The notes under the pieces: generated by a model
The model's input: only the letters and a program-made list of their open reading frames with translations
What the model was told of the DNA's origin: nothing
Database searches by the model: none
Shown: positions 53,979 through 62,819 of the stretch, piece by piece
Numbering within the stretch: position 1 is the first letter of the stretch
Layout: each line of letters opens with the position of its first letter
Translations under genes and position numbers: made by a program
NCBI GenBank assembly: GCA_039794405.1
Contig: JBDIVL010000003.1
Coordinates: forward strand, 73,410 to 137,409
Origin: JBDIVL01 sp039794405
GTDB lineage: Bacteria; Planctomycetota; Brocadiia; Brocadiales; Brocadiaceae
Direction: 5' to 3'
DNA length: 64,000 bases

Positions 53979-55625
53979 ATGATTTTGGAATTTATTATGA
54001 ACGGCAATGGAAAAAGAGCAAGAAAAATTATGATAAAAGTGTTTAAAAAAGGATTTGTAAGATTTACGCTAGGCGGATTATTCTGTTTTGGTTTTTTTTG
54101 TTTCGGAACTGTAGAGGTATTTGCTCAATCATCACACCTGTTTAGAACATACAAACATGAGGTGCCTCAGAAACTAGCTGAAACACCAGATGCCATCGCT
54201 GAAGGCCAGAAAGTTTATGAAAAAAGGTGTTGGTACTGTCATGGCATTGAAGGTAAAGGCGATGGTCCTGCAATGAAAACGATGTTTCCAAAGCCTCGAA
54301 ATTTTACAAGAAATGAATATAAGGTTCGTTCTACTGCTTCTGGGTCAGTTCCAACGGATGAGGATTTGTTCAGAATTATTACCAGCGGTATTGAAGGGAC
54401 AGCGATGCCATTCTGGAGTACAATCAGTGAGAGGGAACGCTGGCAGGTTATCTATTATATCAAGACCTTTAATGACCAGTTTAAAAGAGATACAAATCCT
54501 AAGGTAGTGCCGGTTGGAAGTGTTGCCTCTACCCCTGAAAGTATCAAAAGAGGGGAAGAGTTATTTAAGGAAACAAAATGTTTTGAATGTCACGGTGAAG
54601 ATGGAAGAGGCAATGGGCCACTAACTGTTGCATTGCAAACTGAATGGAATATGCCATATCGTGCGCGGGATTTGTCTAAGGCGTGGAATTTTAAAGGTGG
54701 TAATACGATAGAAGATATTTACCGTACGATTTCAACCGGTTTTAATGAAACACCGATGGGCTCTTATTTAGAAAAACTTTCTGATGAGGATCGATGGCAT
54801 GTCGCTCACTATGTAAAAAGCATTGCGAGAGACATGGCGTCGGATGTTGTTATAAAGGTAAAGCTGTTTGAGGTTGATCAATTGCCTGCAGACCCGCTTG
54901 ATGAAGGCTGGAACAAAGCCTCTGCTATGGAAGTTCCGTTAGGAGGGCAAATTATTGCTAGTCCAAGACAATGGATTCCTTCTGTAGATGCTATTATGGT
55001 TAGAGCAGTATACAATAACGACGAAATTGCCTTTTTAATGGAGTGGGACGATTCTACCAACAAGCAGGAGGAAATTTTCCGGGATGCAGTCTCGTTGCAA
55101 TTTCCTACAAAAATTCCTGAATCATTGAAAAAACCTTATTTTGCGATGGGTGATTCGAGTGGGGCGGTGAATTTATGGAGCTGGAAGGCCTTCTGGAATG
55201 AGGGTTTTGGGACGGTTATTGAAGCTTCGGAAACAGAAGCTGGGGAAGTTGTAGAGTTGAATGCAAAAGGTTTTAATAATATTAAGAACCAGCCACCTGA
55301 GAGTCAGAACGTGACCGGCAAGGGTGTCTATCAGAACGGACGATGGAAAGTTATGTTGAAAAGGACGTTGAAAACGGATGACACGAAGGGGGATATTCAG
55401 TTTGAAATCGGAAAGCTGATCCCTGTTGCTTTTGCGGTATGGGATGGCTCAAATAGTGATGTAGGCAGTTTAAAATCTGTTTCTTCTTGGTACTATGTTT
55501 TGCTGGAAAAGCCTGTGCCAAGAACTATTTTTGCGTATGTGTTGGTTGCTATTATCATTGGTGCTAGTGTCGAAGTATGGTTTATCGCAAGGTTGCGCAG
55601 GTTTCCTCCAAAATTTGAAGAATAG
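53979..55625 (+). CDS. Di-haem cytochrome c fused to an NxrC-like haem-b domain, membrane anchored
   Basis: 548 residues. Several ATGs could start it. 53979 is given, and 53997 has a GGA seven bases ahead. A signal peptide (~35-55) precedes two cytochrome-c domains: CWYCHG and CFECHG, each followed by a GxGDGP or GxGNGP loop. Residues ~290-500 resemble the gamma subunit of ethylbenzene dehydrogenase-type enzymes (WDDSTNKQEEIFRDAVSLQF, then GAVNLWSWKA), the same fold as NxrC at 59762. A C-terminal helix (IFAYVLVAIIIGASVEVWFI) anchors it. It joins haem c and haem b in one chain and might link NXR to the membrane. Confidence 0.82.
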   Translation: MILEFIMNGNGKRARKIMIKVFKKGFVRFTLGGLFCFGFFCFGTVEVFAQSSHLFRTYKHEVPQKLAETPDAIAEGQKVYEKRCWYCHGIEGKGDGPAMKTMFPKPRNFTRNEYKVRSTASGSVPTDEDLFRIITSGIEGTAMPFWSTISERERWQVIYYIKTFNDQFKRDTNPKVVPVGSVASTPESIKRGEELFKETKCFECHGEDGRGNGPLTVALQTEWNMPYRARDLSKAWNFKGGNTIEDIYRTISTGFNETPMGSYLEKLSDEDRWHVAHYVKSIARDMASDVVIKVKLFEVDQLPADPLDEGWNKASAMEVPLGGQIIASPRQWIPSVDAIMVRAVYNNDEIAFLMEWDDSTNKQEEIFRDAVSLQFPTKIPESLKKPYFAMGDSSGAVNLWSWKAFWNEGFGTVIEASETEAGEVVELNAKGFNNIKNQPPESQNVTGKGVYQNGRWKVMLKRTLKTDDTKGDIQFEIGKLIPVAFAVWDGSNSDVGSLKSVSSWYYVLLEKPVPRTIFAYVLVAIIIGASVEVWFIARLRRFPPKFEE

Positions 55626-55690
55626 CATATGAAAAATATCTAGAGAAATTCAGAATATCAGGGTAAATAATTTCTTGTTAAGGAGTTTTT

Positions 55691-57202
55691 ATGAGGTTAA
55701 GATCGTTGGTGTGCACATTAAAAAAAACGATTTTGATTTTAGCTGCAACGGCTTGTTTTTTATTGACGGTTTTCTTGCATAATTCGCATGGTCAGGAAAG
55801 AAAGATCGATGATATTTTTTTAGAACTGGATAAAAAATATCGCATTCCTGAACAATGGACAGTTCTTCCTTCTGAGCTCGAAGACCCGTATCTGAGGGTA
55901 AAAAATGGCCCCCCATTAACAAATGTCATTAATAAGGCCAAAATTGAGTGGATTTCCAGTTGGATTGCAAATCCTAAAAAGGTAGTACCGAATGCAAAAA
56001 TGCCAAATCTCGGTTTGAACTTCGATGAAATAAAGGCTATTTTAGCCTATTTGGGAAGCATTCCGGATAAAGATGTGCCCAAAATAGCATGGGAAGCTTT
56101 TTCATTAAAAAGTGAAGATGATCTTTCGGATGATGAATATGAGATGATGGATAAGGTTTACAATAATGGAAAAGGTGTCTGGGGCCGTGCACGCTGTACA
56201 ATTTGTCATCCAATTAAAGGTTTAGGTGGTAACGTGGGTGTAGGTCCTGATCTTGGTGAAATTACTACAAAGGTTAATAGGAACTGGTTATTTGACTGGT
56301 TAAATAATACGAAGAGCCATTTTCCTGATACTATGATGGCACAATACCGATTCTCAGAGAATGATATTCGCGGACTTGTTGAATTTATCATGCGAGATAC
56401 ACAGTTTATTCCTGAAGAAGTAGAAGAAGATGTGGAAGAGCCTGAGGGGGAGGCGAAAGAAATAAAACATGTAGAACCCGAAATTCAAATTTTGTCTGAA
56501 AAAGAATTTGAAAGTATACGTAAAGATAATGCCTTAATTGAAAAGGGAAAAGATGTCATTGAAAGGGCAAGATGCTTTGTTTGCCATGACATTAAAGGTA
56601 TTTCTGAAATAATGCCTGTTGTTGAGAAAAAACGCGATGGTATGGCAGGGTTTGATAAACTTGTGTATGATATCCGTTGTTTAACCTGTCATCGTGTGCA
56701 AAATAAAGGGGGTACGTACGCTCCTAATCTGACTATAGCTGGAAGTAAGATGAACATGGGATGGGAACATGAGTTTTTGCAAGCACCTGATATTATACGG
56801 CCACTGAGCCAGCAAATGCCAAAATTTAATTTAACTGAGGAAGATGCTAAAGTAGCAGTTGAATATCTTGAAAAGAACCTTCATTTGAAAGAAAATCTCC
56901 CAAATCCTTTCGAAAAAGAAAAACCTTCTCAGGAAGTGATTGCAGCAGGAGAAAAGCTGTTTTATGAGAAAGGTTGTAATACCTGTCATGCAGATGGGGT
57001 AAAAGGTGGCGGTGTGGTTGGCCCAAATTTAGGAAATGTTGGTGATCGGCTACAAGCAGGATACATGTTCTATCATTTGAAAAATCCCCAGCAGGTAAAC
57101 CCTGTATTTGTAGAACCAAATTTTGGCTTATCAGATGACGAATTAAAGGCATTAGTGGGTTTCTTGGTAGACCATGTGAAGAAGAAAGAGGGAAATGAAT
57201 AA
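55691..57202 (+). CDS. Tetra-haem c-type cytochrome
   Basis: 503 residues with an N-terminal signal peptide (TILILAATACFLLTVFLHNSHG). Four CXXCH motifs are seen: CTICH, CFVCH, CLTCH and CNTCH, in an arrangement of three larger domains with an acidic linker (EEVEEDVEEPEGEAKE) between. Plausible axial residues lie in MPNLGL, MMAQYRF and QMPKFNL. Residues before the first haem (~40-130) contain another haem-free cytochrome-like segment (EWISSWIANPKKVVPNAKMP). It overlaps the next gene by one base (TAATG), so the two are translated together. Confidence 0.85.
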   Translation: MRLRSLVCTLKKTILILAATACFLLTVFLHNSHGQERKIDDIFLELDKKYRIPEQWTVLPSELEDPYLRVKNGPPLTNVINKAKIEWISSWIANPKKVVPNAKMPNLGLNFDEIKAILAYLGSIPDKDVPKIAWEAFSLKSEDDLSDDEYEMMDKVYNNGKGVWGRARCTICHPIKGLGGNVGVGPDLGEITTKVNRNWLFDWLNNTKSHFPDTMMAQYRFSENDIRGLVEFIMRDTQFIPEEVEEDVEEPEGEAKEIKHVEPEIQILSEKEFESIRKDNALIEKGKDVIERARCFVCHDIKGISEIMPVVEKKRDGMAGFDKLVYDIRCLTCHRVQNKGGTYAPNLTIAGSKMNMGWEHEFLQAPDIIRPLSQQMPKFNLTEEDAKVAVEYLEKNLHLKENLPNPFEKEKPSQEVIAAGEKLFYEKGCNTCHADGVKGGGVVGPNLGNVGDRLQAGYMFYHLKNPQQVNPVFVEPNFGLSDDELKALVGFLVDHVKKKEGNE

Positions 57203-57774
57203 TGGGATACTTTTCATTTGGTAAAAAAATTTTTATTGGGAAAGCAATTGTCGCACTCTGTGTTTTGAGTTCATATAATACGGCTAAGGCGTTGGATGTT
57301 TCTCCACGCGAACAGGCATTTATATTTTCAACAAAAAAAACCTTCGAATATTACTGTTCTCCATGCCATGGTTTAAAAGGCAAAGGTGACGGTACATTCT
57401 TCACAATTGATTTGAAACCAAAGCCTCGAAATTTAACAGATTTAGAATATATGAGCAAAAGGACAGATGATCAGCTCATAAAAGCTATAACTGAAGGCTC
57501 AAAGGCTGTGGACAAATCAAACCTTTGTCCTCCATGGGGAAAAACATTGACAGATAAAAAGATTAAGGAACTGGTTGCATACATCAGAAGCTTTTCGGCA
57601 CAGAATGTCGAAGAACCAAAAATTGCAGCGAAGGAAGCTGTTATAGAAGGTGGGAAAAGTACTACGTTTAAGTCATCTATCCGGTGGTTTTTCCTTGCAG
57701 TTATTACAATAGCCCTGGCTGGAGGAGCTCTTAGCGAATTGAGGAAACTGAGGAGCGAATCATCACAGCATTAA
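57202..57774 (+). CDS. Mono-haem c-type cytochrome with C-terminal anchor
   Basis: 190 residues. After a signal peptide one CXXCH (YYCSPCHG near residue 55) is followed by a GKGDGT loop and PKPRNLTD, typical of class I cytochromes c, and the axial ligand may be Met in YMSKRT. A hydrophobic segment near the C-terminus (SIRWFFLAVITIALAGGALS) makes it a tail-anchored protein. Its start overlaps the stop of the tetra-haem gene. The small size and anchored form suit a shuttle between the larger cytochromes and the membrane. Confidence 0.85.
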   Translation: MGYFSFGKKIFIGKAIVALCVLSSYNTAKALDVSPREQAFIFSTKKTFEYYCSPCHGLKGKGDGTFFTIDLKPKPRNLTDLEYMSKRTDDQLIKAITEGSKAVDKSNLCPPWGKTLTDKKIKELVAYIRSFSAQNVEEPKIAAKEAVIEGGKSTTFKSSIRWFFLAVITIALAGGALSELRKLRSESSQH

Positions 57775-57798
57775 AAAGACTAATTTAGTGTAAATATT

Positions 57799-59139
57799 AT
57801 GTATAAGAAGATATTTATTGCAATTGATAATTCACTTCACTCGAATGCTTGTATAGATCACGGAATAGCCCTTTCGAAACAATTTGATTCACACCTTGTT
57901 GGTTGCCATGTCTATGACGCCTCATTACATCAAAGGCGTTTTCGAGATATGGAAAAAGGTTTGCCGCCGCAGTATCAGGACGAAACCGAGCTTCAACGCC
58001 AGCGGAACCTTCACACATCACTTATCAACCTGGGTCTCAAGCTGATTTCCGAGTCATATTTAGATGTGTTTAAAAATAAATGCCGGGAAGCCTCTGTGCC
58101 ACATGAAGGACTTCTCCTGGAGGGTAAAAACTACTATGAAATTATTCATGAAGTCCAGAGAAATCATTATGATTTGGTAATCCTTGGTGCGTATGGTCTG
58201 GCCTCTGTTAATGAAAATATTGTTGGTAGTGTTTGCGAAAGGGTTGTCAGGCGTGTTACAACAGATGTTCTCGTGGTAAAAGATAAAGATAAGGACTTAG
58301 AGGGAAAAGTGGTTGTTGCGGTAGATGGAAGTGCTCAGTCGTTTGCTGGTATTAATTCAGCTTTACATCTTATGAAATCTTTTCATACGAAGACTACTGC
58401 CGTTTCGATATTTGATCCGCACTATCATCGTGTTGCCTTTGATAGTATTGCTAAAGTGCTTTCTAAGGAAGCGGGGCAAATTTTTAGATTTAAAGAACAG
58501 GAAACTCTGCATGAAGAGATTATTGATAAAGGTCTGGCTAAGATATACCAGAACCATCTTGACTGTGCAAGCATCATGGCAAAAGATGCTGGTGCGGAGA
58601 TTTATACTGTACTCATGGACGGTAAACCGTATGATCAAATACTGAAATATATTTATCGAGAAAAACCTTCTCTACTGATTGTAGGACGCACAGGCATTCA
58701 TAATACGAATAACCTTGACCTTGGTAGCACAACAGAAAATTTATTAAGATTGGCGCCATGTAACATATTACTTACCAGCGGAAACATAGGATCGAAGCTT
58801 GAAAACCCGTTGACCTGTTCTGAGTCTCACAGGATGCCAGAAAGGAAAACAAACACGGTCTCCGGTATAAGTAAGCCGGCTAACGAAAAAAAATTTTTTA
58901 GGTCTAATGATGGCGAAGAGAGAAGTGCTGAAAAAATAATTTCGAAAGGTCTGGAGCAAACTCTTGTAGTATGGACACAAGAAGCTCAAATACAAGCGGA
59001 ACGTATTCCTTCGTTTATTCGAGAGTTTGTTAAGAAAAAAATAGAAGAATATGCTCTGCAGAAGGGATATCGAGAAATATCATCCCAAGTAGTTGACGAG
59101 GCAAAGGCTGAGCTTATGAACAATGGTTCTTTTCACTAA
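57799..59139 (+). CDS. Tandem universal stress protein fused to a PCP-reductase-like domain
   Basis: 446 residues with no signal peptide. Two USP domains are seen (KIFIAIDNSLHSNACIDHGIAL at the start, and VVVAVDGSAQSFAGINSALHL near 175), each with the ATP-type pocket region GAYGLASVNENIVGS or GRTGIHNTNNLDLGS. A basic linker (~335-385) leads to a ~50-residue C-terminal domain, RIPSFIREFVKKKIEEYAL, then KGYREISSQVVDEAKAEL, which matches the PCP_red domain found in light-independent protochlorophyllide reductase and some redox proteins. It lies between the cytochromes and nxrC. The function is unknown; a sensor or chaperone role for the locus is possible. Confidence 0.78.
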   Translation: MYKKIFIAIDNSLHSNACIDHGIALSKQFDSHLVGCHVYDASLHQRRFRDMEKGLPPQYQDETELQRQRNLHTSLINLGLKLISESYLDVFKNKCREASVPHEGLLLEGKNYYEIIHEVQRNHYDLVILGAYGLASVNENIVGSVCERVVRRVTTDVLVVKDKDKDLEGKVVVAVDGSAQSFAGINSALHLMKSFHTKTTAVSIFDPHYHRVAFDSIAKVLSKEAGQIFRFKEQETLHEEIIDKGLAKIYQNHLDCASIMAKDAGAEIYTVLMDGKPYDQILKYIYREKPSLLIVGRTGIHNTNNLDLGSTTENLLRLAPCNILLTSGNIGSKLENPLTCSESHRMPERKTNTVSGISKPANEKKFFRSNDGEERSAEKIISKGLEQTLVVWTQEAQIQAERIPSFIREFVKKKIEEYALQKGYREISSQVVDEAKAELMNNGSFH

Positions 59140-59600
59140 ATTTGTTAAAATCAGCCTGCTTGATATTAGCTTTTAGAAGTATGGAAAAAACACCACTCCG
59201 AATGGTTTAGTGTTGCCTGCTAAATCTGTTCTGCCATTTACTGATAATACAATGTTTACCCTCACAGATATTTCTGATTCACGAAAAGAGAAGTCACATG
59301 AAAAATAACAGCTATACTTTATCATATCTCCTAAATCACCCAATAAATACCACTCTCATATCATTTATACCAAACTTCATTTTTAAATATCGGTTTTCAA
59401 TAATGAATTGTTTATTTCAGAAAAGAAATGTTATGTGAAATGCTTTAGCAATAAAGTTAGTGCCATTAATTTTTATAGTATGATGAAAATAAATGACTAA
59501 GGTCAACTTTTTTATGTAACAGGTATTGTCTTTGAAAGGGAATAATATTTGCCCGATTTTATAGACAAGGAAGATTTCCTATAAGTATTTTGTTCTGTGA

Positions 59601-59630
59601 TTGATCTTAAGATAAATAATATGTTATAGT
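59601..59630 (+). promoter_or_regulatory. Candidate promoter of nxrC-nxrB
   Basis: TTGATC (59601-59606), 18-base spacer, TATAGT (59625-59630) with a TG one base upstream, making an extended -10. The leader to the nxrC ATG at 59762 is ~125 bases and has an AAGGAGGT at 59639-59646 with no long gene behind it. Confidence 0.5.
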
Positions 59631-59667
59631 TATATTGGAAGGAGGTAGCCTTTTTGAGGTAATTAGA

Positions 59668-59733
59668 ATGGTTCTAAAATGTGCTTTAATACGAGTGAAT
59701 GTGAGAATCAAAATTATTTTGAAAACGGTATAA
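59668..59733 (+). CDS. Possible 21-residue leader peptide upstream of nxrC
   Basis: MVLKCALIRVNVRIKIILKTV, hydrophobic and basic, with GAGGT seven bases before the ATG. It lies inside the nxrC leader. It may be a chance frame; no homologue is known to me. Evidence is limited to the ribosome-binding site, position and composition. Confidence 0.25.
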   Translation: MVLKCALIRVNVRIKIILKTV

Positions 59734-59761
59734 ATGTGTATTTTTTATGGAGGAGAAGGGG

Positions 59762-60736
59762 ATGAAGCAGAGTTATAAGAAGATAATGATGTATGGCGTG
59801 ACCCTCCTCAGTTGTGTTTTTTTTAGCGCTGGTGTCACTGTTTATGCAGAGGAGACACAAGGGGTTAAAGGAATGACTGAAGAGGAATTTACGCCTGCTA
59901 AAGAAGTGTTAACGGTCAAATATGTACAAATCGATAAACCTTACCATGTGGATGTGGAATCATTATCCGGCGCTTTTAAAGACGCACAAGGGGTTGCAGT
60001 TCCTCTCCAGATGCAAGATAAGGCCTTTCCCAACGGCGGTGGTTCTGTAAACAGTGCAGATGTAAAGGCCGTTCATGACGGACTGACGATTTATTTCCAT
60101 ATCTCATGGAAGGATCCAACGGAAAATGCAAGGGCAATTGCAATCCAGGAGTTCAGGGATGCTGTGGCATTGATGTTTCCTCTCGGCGCTGTGAACATTA
60201 CTCCATCGGAGCATTTTAGTCCAAGGATGGGAGATAGGGAGAAGCCGGTGAATCTGTGGCATTGGAAGGCAGATTGGGAATCTGATCTGCTTGTTAAGGG
60301 TGAGCTGGAAGATGTAGAGGCTCAATATCCGAATATGCATGATGATTGGAATACGAATCCATTTAGCCCCTATTATCATCGGGACATGATAACGAGTGTA
60401 TCAGTTTTATCGGGAGGAAGAGCAGCCCTTAATTTGTTTTCACAACCAGGCAGAAAAAGGACGGTAGAGGATTTAAACGCTGAAGGATTTGGTACTCTTA
60501 CTACACAGGACCATCAAGATGTAAACGGATGCAGTCAATACAAAGATGGGATATGGACGGTAATTATCTATCGTTCCCTCATTACAGAGGATCCCCATGA
60601 TGTACAGTTTGTTCCTGGAGGAAATTCATTTTTTAATATGGCAGTGTGGAACGGTAATGAGAAGGACAGGAACGGACAAAAGAATATATCTACTCAATGG
60701 CATCCTGTAACATTAGAACGGGTTGCCTGGCAATAG
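59762..60736 (+). CDS. nxrC: Nitrite oxidoreductase subunit gamma, haem-b binding
   Basis: 324 residues from the ATG at 59762, preceded by GGAGAAGGGG. An ATG five codons upstream overlaps that site. A signal peptide (IMMYGVTLLSCVFFSAGVTVYA) exports it. The rest is a beta-sandwich of the ethylbenzene dehydrogenase gamma type: YVQIDKPYHVDVESLSG, YFHISWKDPTEN, FRDAVALMFPLG, then SPRMGDREKPVNLWHWKADW, in which the Met is a candidate axial ligand of haem b. It accepts electrons from the iron-sulfur chain of NxrB. It is followed by nxrB 42 bases later, so the two form one transcript. Confidence 0.85.
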   Translation: MKQSYKKIMMYGVTLLSCVFFSAGVTVYAEETQGVKGMTEEEFTPAKEVLTVKYVQIDKPYHVDVESLSGAFKDAQGVAVPLQMQDKAFPNGGGSVNSADVKAVHDGLTIYFHISWKDPTENARAIAIQEFRDAVALMFPLGAVNITPSEHFSPRMGDREKPVNLWHWKADWESDLLVKGELEDVEAQYPNMHDDWNTNPFSPYYHRDMITSVSVLSGGRAALNLFSQPGRKRTVEDLNAEGFGTLTTQDHQDVNGCSQYKDGIWTVIIYRSLITEDPHDVQFVPGGNSFFNMAVWNGNEKDRNGQKNISTQWHPVTLERVAWQ

Positions 60737-60778
60737 TTTGCTCTATATAGGAAATACTGTTTAAGGAGGGTTGAAAAG

Positions 60779-61996
60779 ATGACATTAGTACATAACTGGC
60801 ACTTGGGGAGAAGAATGGAGTATCCCTATTTTGAATCCAGACCAAAACGACAGTTTGCGGCGGTGTTTAATATCAATAGATGTATTGCCTGTCAGACATG
60901 TACCATGGCCTGTAAGAGTGCCTGGACATATAACAAAGGACAGGAATTTATGTGGTGGAATAATGTGGAAACTAAGCCTTACGGTGGTTATCCCCAATCT
61001 TGGGATGTAAAGACGTTACGGCTGATCGACAATAATGGTGGAAACGTCTGGTATACCGACGAGAAGGATGAAAAGTTGTCACCGTATGGAGTATACGAGG
61101 GAGACACGATCTTCGAGGCAGCAGCCAAGAAGAATCTCAATCAATGGGCAGTGGGTTATATACCTGAGGATAAGGAATGGCGAGCTCCAAACTTTGGAGA
61201 AGATGTTGCAATGAGTAATAATAAGCCAGATGAGTACTCCACGCTGCCCGAGCACAGCCGATGGTTTTTTTATCTCCAAAGACTTTGCAATCATTGTACC
61301 TATCCGGGATGTTTAGCCGCTTGCCCAAGAAAGGCTATTTATAAGAGGAAAGAAGATGGTATTGTCCTGATAGACCAAAAGAGGTGCAGAGGGTACAGGA
61401 AGTGTGTAGAGCAATGTCCTTACAAGAAACCGATGTATCGGGGGTTGACAAGGATAAGTGAGAAGTGTATTGCCTGTTATCCAAGGGTTGAGGGGAAGGA
61501 TCCGTTAACACAGGGAAGACCTATGGAGACCAGATGCATGGCAGCCTGTGTAGGGCAGATCCGTCTACAAGGATTTTTAGATGATAATCCAAAGAATCCT
61601 GTAACGTGGTTGATCAGACATGAAAAAGTAGCGTTGCCATTGTATCCACAATTTGGTACGGAACCAAATATTTATTATATTCCGCCAAGGTGGGCACCAA
61701 GGGCATATCTCAGGCAGATGTTTGGTCCGGGATCGGATGAGGCTATAGAGAAATTTATGGTACCATCTCGAGAACTGCTTGCTGTAATGTCGTTGTTTAG
61801 AATGACGCAGAGTATTATCTTCGAATACAAGATTGAAGAAGGTCCTAAGGTATTTGAGACAGTTATCCACGGCAAGAAGTTTGAGATGTTTAATGATACG
61901 GTAATCGGATACGGAGAAGATGGTAAGGAGATTTTGAGAACGACAGTGGAAGAGCCAATCCATATTCGTGACCCAAAACATTACAATTCAATTTAG
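60779..61996 (+). CDS. nxrB: Nitrite oxidoreductase subunit beta, iron-sulfur
   Basis: 405 residues, no signal peptide. Four iron-sulfur cluster groups are readable: NRCIACQTCTMACKSAW near residue 40, CNHCTYPGCLAACPRKA near 172, CRGYRKCVEQCPYKK near 205 with Tyr in place of a Cys as in 3Fe-4S sites of this family, and KCIACYPRVEG with RCMAACVGQIR further on. The order and spacing match NarH/EBDH-beta/NxrB. It passes electrons between the molybdenum site of NxrA and the haem b of NxrC. Lacking its own signal, it is presumably exported with Tat-signalled NxrA. Confidence 0.94.
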   Translation: MTLVHNWHLGRRMEYPYFESRPKRQFAAVFNINRCIACQTCTMACKSAWTYNKGQEFMWWNNVETKPYGGYPQSWDVKTLRLIDNNGGNVWYTDEKDEKLSPYGVYEGDTIFEAAAKKNLNQWAVGYIPEDKEWRAPNFGEDVAMSNNKPDEYSTLPEHSRWFFYLQRLCNHCTYPGCLAACPRKAIYKRKEDGIVLIDQKRCRGYRKCVEQCPYKKPMYRGLTRISEKCIACYPRVEGKDPLTQGRPMETRCMAACVGQIRLQGFLDDNPKNPVTWLIRHEKVALPLYPQFGTEPNIYYIPPRWAPRAYLRQMFGPGSDEAIEKFMVPSRELLAVMSLFRMTQSIIFEYKIEEGPKVFETVIHGKKFEMFNDTVIGYGEDGKEILRTTVEEPIHIRDPKHYNSI

Positions 61997-62009
61997 AACT
62001 GAGGTTATT

Positions 62010-62804
62010 ATGATGGTTGATAGTAGTAAACTTTTAGATAGACCTATTGAGTCTGATGTGGAAAATTTATTAACCCGCAGTGCTCTGTATCATATTCTTT
62101 CTGCGTGTTTCCTTTATCCTGCTGAAGAGAAACTTTCGGTTTTGAAGGATCTGAATTTCCACGAATTTATGAACAGTTTTAAACTGTGTTATCACATGGT
62201 AGACGATACGGCAGAGTTGCAGCGATGTTTGAAAGAAGTTCAGAGATATTTTGAAAGCACCTCTATTGAAACCTTACGGAAGGTGTATCAACGTATTGTC
62301 GGTCATACGATCTCGAAAGAGTGTCCGTTATATGAGACTCAATATGGTGCTGCACATGTATACCAGCAGACGCACGAATTAGCTGACATCCAGGGTTTTT
62401 ACAAAGCTTTTGGTCTGGAAATTTCAGACGTTGAAAAAGAGCGATGCGACCACATTAGTGTAGAATTTGAATTTATGCATTTTTTGCTGTACAAGCAAGC
62501 TTATGCTTTAGAAAACCATGGAGATGAAAAGGTGCAGGTCTGTGTTGATGCACAAAAGAAGTTTTTAAAGGAGCATATCGGGAAATGGGTGCCCCTTTTT
62601 GCGATTCTGTTTGGGAGAAAGACAGAAGAAGGCTTTTATTACGCTCTATCTGCATTAATAAAAGAGTTTATTAGGTTAGAGATGAAGCTGATGAACGTAA
62701 AAACGGAAATGTTCAAAGAGTCTGACTTGAACCAGGATGTTGTCGCTGGTGCACCAGATGAGTGTTTATCTTGTGCTTCCTCTGACGATGTTAATGTAGA
62801 TTAA
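62010..62804 (+). CDS. TorD/NarJ-type assembly chaperone of NXR
   Basis: 264 residues from the ATG at 62010, which has a GAGG ahead. Upstream in-frame codons overlap nxrB. It is all helical. A typical TorD-family stretch reads ECPLYETQYGAAHVYQQTHELADIQGFYKAFGLE, followed by RCDHISVEFEFMHFLLYKQAYAL. Proteins of this family bind the Tat signal and help insert the molybdenum cofactor into the catalytic subunit, here NxrA, whose gene lies 1 kb downstream. The last residues include CLSCASSD, a Cys pair of unknown meaning. It is a likely NXR maturation factor. Confidence 0.85.
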   Translation: MMVDSSKLLDRPIESDVENLLTRSALYHILSACFLYPAEEKLSVLKDLNFHEFMNSFKLCYHMVDDTAELQRCLKEVQRYFESTSIETLRKVYQRIVGHTISKECPLYETQYGAAHVYQQTHELADIQGFYKAFGLEISDVEKERCDHISVEFEFMHFLLYKQAYALENHGDEKVQVCVDAQKKFLKEHIGKWVPLFAILFGRKTEEGFYYALSALIKEFIRLEMKLMNVKTEMFKESDLNQDVVAGAPDECLSCASSDDVNVD

Positions 62805-62819
62805 TTGGAGTTTGTTTCT

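Larger units (their letters stand above)
59140..59761. other. 622-base intergenic region upstream of nxrC
   Basis: AT-rich. It separates the cytochrome block from nxrCB. It contains the nxrC promoter candidate (59601-59630) and a 21-codon frame (59668-59733). The left ~450 bases show nothing I recognise. Confidence 0.5.
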
